NCBI GenBank assembly: GCA_030148985.1
Contig: JASBSJ010000004.1
Location: 62,001-126,000, forward strand
Direction of reading: 5' to 3'
Length of the DNA: 64,000 bases
Source: Sphingopyxis sp.
Lineage (GTDB): Bacteria > Pseudomonadota > Alphaproteobacteria > Sphingomonadales > Sphingomonadaceae
Position numbers and translations under genes: made by a program. The notes beneath the pieces were generated by a model. The model worked only from the letters and a program-made list of their open reading frames with translations. It ran no database searches and was not told the DNA's origin. How positions within the stretch are numbered: position 1 is the stretch's first letter; each line of letters opens with the position of its first letter. Shown here one piece after another: positions 61,218-64,000 of this stretch.

Positions 61218-62420
61218 ATGCGATTCCATCATCTCGTCGTGTCTTTCGGTGCCGCGCTGACTTTGGCGATGCCCGCGTCGGCCAAGACAATCAGCGTCAG
61301 TGCCGATACCGCCGACGCCAACGAGAAATTGCAGGAGGCGCTGATCCTGGCCGAGCCGGGCGATGTCGTCGAACTGGGCGCCGGGGTGTGGAAGCTGACC
61401 GACGGGCTGTCGCTCGACGTCCCGAATGTCACCGTGCGCGGCGCGGGGACCGGCGAAGGCGGATCGATCCTCGACTTTTCGGGGCAGCAGGGCGCGGGCG
61501 AGGGGCTGCTCGTCACTTCCGACGATGTGCTGCTCACCAATTTTGCGGTGCTCAATACCAAGGGCGACGGCATCAAGTCGAAGGGCGCCGACCGCATCGT
61601 CTATCACAAGCTGCGCGTCGAATGGACCGCGGGGCCAAAGGCGACCAACGGCGCCTATGGCATTTATCCGGTCGAGAGTAGCGACGTGCTGGTTGACAGC
61701 GTCTATGTCCGCGGCGCGTCGGACGCCGGCATCTATGTCGGCCAGTCGAAGAATATCGTCGTGCGCGAATCGGTCGCAACCGAAAATGTCGCGGGGATCG
61801 AGATCGAGAACAGCTATGACGCCGATGTTCACGACAATATCGCGAACCGCAACACGGGCGGCATCCTGGTGTTCGACCTGCCCAGCCTGCCGATGCAGGG
61901 CGGGCACAATGTCCGCGTCTTTTCCAACATCGTCAGCGATAACAGCGTCCCCAATTTCGCGCCCGCGGGCAATATCGTCGCGAGCGTGCCGACGGGGACC
62001 GGCGTGCTGGTGATGGCGAACCGGAATGTCGAGATTTTCGACAATATTTTCGACCGGAACGGCACCGCCAATGTGATGATCGTCGGTTATCGCTACGAGC
62101 ATAAAGACCCGAAATATCAGCCGTTGCCGCGGCAGATCGTTGTGCGGGACAACCAGCATGGCAAGGCGGGCTATGCCCCCGCCTTTCCGGGCGGCGCAGA
62201 GATTGCCGCGGCGATGGGCGGCACGCTTCCGCCGGTGCTGTGGGACGGGTCGGGCGACGCGATCGTCAACGACGAGGTCGGCGTGCTGTCGCTGAACCTG
62301 CCCGACATGGCGATGCCGCAAAGCGCGGCAAAGCCGTCGCCCGCCGACCTGAAAGACACGGCGCCCACGCCGCTGCCGGGGATCACGCTGCCCGAAAGCA
62401 TGGAGGCGAGGGTCCGGTGA
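61218..62420 (+). CDS. Secreted parallel beta-helix protein, partner of a di-haem cytochrome
   Basis: 400 residues. Signal peptide 1-22 (AMPASA). The body is a right-handed parallel beta-helix: repeated short strands such as NVTVRGAG, DVLLTNFAVLNTKGDGIKSKG, DVLVDSVYVRGASDAGIYVGQS, NIVVRESVATENVAGIEIENS and DADVHDNIANRNTGGILVFD. This matches the beta-helix family regularly encoded just before SO2930/HNE_0200-type di-haem cytochromes. GGGAGAG precedes the ATG at 61218. Its stop overlaps the start of the cytochrome gene (GTGA), so the two are made together. The substrate is unknown; the shape suggests polysaccharide binding or cleavage. Confidence 0.88.
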   Translation: MRFHHLVVSFGAALTLAMPASAKTISVSADTADANEKLQEALILAEPGDVVELGAGVWKLTDGLSLDVPNVTVRGAGTGEGGSILDFSGQQGAGEGLLVTSDDVLLTNFAVLNTKGDGIKSKGADRIVYHKLRVEWTAGPKATNGAYGIYPVESSDVLVDSVYVRGASDAGIYVGQSKNIVVRESVATENVAGIEIENSYDADVHDNIANRNTGGILVFDLPSLPMQGGHNVRVFSNIVSDNSVPNFAPAGNIVASVPTGTGVLVMANRNVEIFDNIFDRNGTANVMIVGYRYEHKDPKYQPLPRQIVVRDNQHGKAGYAPAFPGGAEIAAAMGGTLPPVLWDGSGDAIVNDEVGVLSLNLPDMAMPQSAAKPSPADLKDTAPTPLPGITLPESMEARVR

Positions 62421-63445
62421 GACGCGTTTTTGTTGCGTTGGCAACGGCATTGCTTTGCGTCAGCGGCAGTGCAACCGTGCCGTTACCCGACGGCAAACAA
62501 AGTGTCATCGAAAGCGACGTGATCCCGCAAAAACTGTCGGCATTCGGGCTATTCCCATTCGGTCCAGAAGCGCCGCTGGTCAGTTTCGGCTACACGCTGC
62601 GCACACCTCTGTTCAGCGATTATGCCGACAAGCGTCGTTTCGTTTCGATTCCCGACGGCAAGCAGGCAAAGGTGCTGACCGACGGAACGATCGAGTTTCC
62701 GGTCGGGACCGTTCTGGTCAAAAGCTTCGGCTGGAGCGATGTGAACGGCGGCCGACCTGTTGAGACGCGCCTGCTGATCCATCGCGCATCAGGCTGGGTG
62801 GCACTGCCTTATATCTGGGATGCGGACGGCAAGGACGCCACGCTCGCGCTCGGTGGTCGTCGCGTTCCGGCTAGTTTCAAGAGTCCCGACGGCGATGCTC
62901 ACACTATCCGATATGCCGTGCCGAACAAGAATCAGTGCAAGGAATGCCATAGCCTGAACGGAGAGATCGTTCCTATCGGTCCGAAAGCGCGTAATTTCGT
63001 TCTCGAGCCTGAGGTCGCTAAAGCAGTTCGGTCACTCTATTTCGAGAATCCTGAGGCGCTCAAGCCTGTGATGCCGCAATGGGATGACCCCGCGACCGCT
63101 AGCGTCGCCGAGCGTGCCCGCGCCTATCTCGACGTCAATTGCGCGCATTGTCACAACCCCGCGGGCAGCGCGTCGAACAGCGGGCTGTTCCTGCGCTGGA
63201 CCGACGATCCGGCGGGCGTGAACTATGGCATCGGCAAGCGCCCGACCGCGGCGGGACGCGGCAGCGGGGGCATGGAGTTCGCGATCGCGCCGGGTGCGCC
63301 CGATCATAGTTTCATGATCTATCGCCTCGAAAGCACCGATCCGGGCATCGCGATGCCCGAGGTGGGGCGATCGACGGTGCATCGGGAGGGCGCGGCGCTG
63401 CTGCGGCAATGGATTGCGGAGATGTACGCGAATGGACAAAGCTAA
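62417..63445 (+). CDS. SO2930-type di-haem c-type cytochrome
   Basis: 342 residues from a GTG overlapping the beta-helix stop. Signal peptide 1-19. Two haem-binding motifs are visible: CKECH near residue 176 (NKNQCKECHSLNGE) and CAHCH near 241 (DVNCAHCHNPAG). The N-terminal PQKLSAFGLFPFG, TLRTPLFSDYADKRRF and VGTVLVKSF segments are typical of the family that follows beta-helix genes in Shewanella and Hyphomonas relatives. It is likely a periplasmic electron-transfer or redox enzyme. Codon use in the first half (62430-63080) is noticeably less GC-rich than the second half. Confidence 0.9.
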   Translation: MRRVFVALATALLCVSGSATVPLPDGKQSVIESDVIPQKLSAFGLFPFGPEAPLVSFGYTLRTPLFSDYADKRRFVSIPDGKQAKVLTDGTIEFPVGTVLVKSFGWSDVNGGRPVETRLLIHRASGWVALPYIWDADGKDATLALGGRRVPASFKSPDGDAHTIRYAVPNKNQCKECHSLNGEIVPIGPKARNFVLEPEVAKAVRSLYFENPEALKPVMPQWDDPATASVAERARAYLDVNCAHCHNPAGSASNSGLFLRWTDDPAGVNYGIGKRPTAAGRGSGGMEFAIAPGAPDHSFMIYRLESTDPGIAMPEVGRSTVHREGAALLRQWIAEMYANGQS

Positions 63446-63485
63446 CCGTCCGGCACGCTTGCAAGTCCTTTAATCGACTCATATT

Positions 63486-63563
63486 CGTCATCCCGGCGAA
63501 GGCCGGGATCTCACCGTCGCGACCTGATGCTCCGTCGAGATCCCGGCCTTCGCCGGGATGACG
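63486..63563. repeat. 78-bp inverted-repeat element, copy 5
   Basis: Left arm CGTCATCCCGGCGAAGGCCG, right arm CGGCCTTCGCCGGGATGACG. It ends 16 bases before the maiA-like start codon, with GAAAGG next to it. Confidence 0.88.
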
Positions 63564-63579
63564 ATGAAAGGTTCCTTTG

Positions 63580-64000
63580 ATGCCGTCGCTCGTCCTCCAC
63601 GATTATTTCCGTTCCTCGGCCAGCTTTCGCGTCCGCATCGCGCTCAACCTGAAAGACCTCGATTATGAACGCGTCGAGGTGAGCCTGATCGCGGGCGAGC
63701 AGCGCAGCGATGCGTTCCTCGAACAGAATGCGCAGGGGTTCGTGCCGATGCTCGTCGTCGATGGCGAGCCGATCATTCAGAGCATGGCGATCATCGACTG
63801 GCTCGACCGCGCCTTTCCGCAGCCGCGGCTGATCCCCGAAGACGCCATGCCGCGCGCGGTCGCGCTGGCGCGCGCGCAGGTGATCGCGAGCGACATTCAC
63901 CCGCTCAACAATTTGCGCGTGCTCAAATATCTGAAGCGCGACCTGGGGTTGAACGAGCAGACCAAGGACCGCTGGTATCGCCATTGGATCGTGCAAGGCT
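63580..64000 (+). CDS. maiA: Maleylacetoacetate isomerase (GST zeta class), C-terminus cut by window edge
   Basis: 140 residues are visible before the window ends. MPSLVLHDYFRSSASFRVRIALNLK holds the zeta-class SSxS active-site motif. Then come QNAQGFVPMLVVDGE (glutathione cis-Pro loop), IIQSMAIIDWLD, and IASDIHPLNNLRVLKYLK, the most specific motif of maleylacetoacetate isomerases. The enzyme converts maleylacetoacetate to fumarylacetoacetate in tyrosine catabolism. A GAAAGG site precedes the ATG. The partner fumarylacetoacetase may lie beyond the edge. Confidence 0.88.
   Translation, partial: MPSLVLHDYFRSSASFRVRIALNLKDLDYERVEVSLIAGEQRSDAFLEQNAQGFVPMLVVDGEPIIQSMAIIDWLDRAFPQPRLIPEDAMPRAVALARAQVIASDIHPLNNLRVLKYLKRDLGLNEQTKDRWYRHWIVQG

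Overview
The window is about 64 kb of GC-rich (roughly two-thirds G+C) alphaproteobacterial chromosome. Gene content points to a sphingomonad, probably Sphingopyxis or a close relative: CcrM with GANTC sites, a PEP-CTERM-type sugar transferase with PrsK/PrsR/PrsT, a three-part pnt transhydrogenase preceded by an aa3-oxidase subunit IV peptide, TonB and PepSY genes, DUF885 and DUF2147 proteins, and many dispersed palindromic repeats. The genus is inference. There is no phage, transposase, CRISPR or rRNA. One tRNA (Leu, CAA) is present.

Layout. 1-4.6 kb: an RcnB-like periplasmic protein (cut by the window edge), a thiolase, a coniferyl-aldehyde-type dehydrogenase and an AI-2E-type permease. 4.7-7.6 kb: tRNA-Leu, then copA-copB for periplasmic copper resistance. 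7.8-10.3 kb: a secreted protein made of three internal repeats, then a structured leader RNA in front of a DUF465 gene and a TerC-family transporter. 10.4-13.5 kb: isocitrate lyase, broken by an in-frame amber codon, divergent from its likely XRE/IrrE-type regulator. 13.6-17.2 kb: a single-chain MmeI-like (type IIL) restriction-modification enzyme. 17.3-19.9 kb: a lipoprotein and an HD-GYP protein. 19.9-23.9 kb: a translationally coupled operon (TonB receptor, membrane protein, PepSY protein) behind a Fur-like box.

24-26.7 kb: a fusion of a SARP-like DNA-binding domain with an alpha/beta hydrolase, divergent from a 35-residue membrane peptide and a methyltransferase. A 20-bp-spaced direct repeat lies between them. 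26.8-35.5 kb: a DUF885 hydrolase, then sugar transferase-prsK-prsR-prsT, an exopolysaccharide/PEP-CTERM control module. 35.7-46.8 kb: a GntR regulator, nitroreductase, POT peptide transporter, an amidohydrolase coupled to an amidohydrolase-like protein without metal ligands, NnrU, DUF1003, an aldo/keto reductase with a DAACS symporter, and glmM. 46.9-55 kb: DUF1272, a ThiD-VOC fusion, an atypical secreted protein, rnhB, an SDR, ccrM behind a dense GANTC cluster, folP, and an NtrC-type regulator whose ATPase and sigma-54 motifs are degenerate. 55.2-64 kb: pntAA, then pntAB-pntB split off by a PH-domain gene and a fasciclin lipoprotein, a racemase, DUF2147, a beta-helix/di-haem cytochrome pair, and the start of maleylacetoacetate isomerase.

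Intergenic gaps hold several families of inverted-repeat elements. One family is exactly 78 bp in all five copies and another exactly 106 bp in both copies. One 106-bp copy lies inside a gene's 5' coding region. The observations best worth following are the SARP-hydrolase/peptide/methyltransferase locus, the switching leader before the TerC genes, the GANTC cluster at ccrM, the in-frame repeat insertion in the amidohydrolase pseudoenzyme, the interrupted isocitrate lyase and the motif-degenerate NtrC relative.
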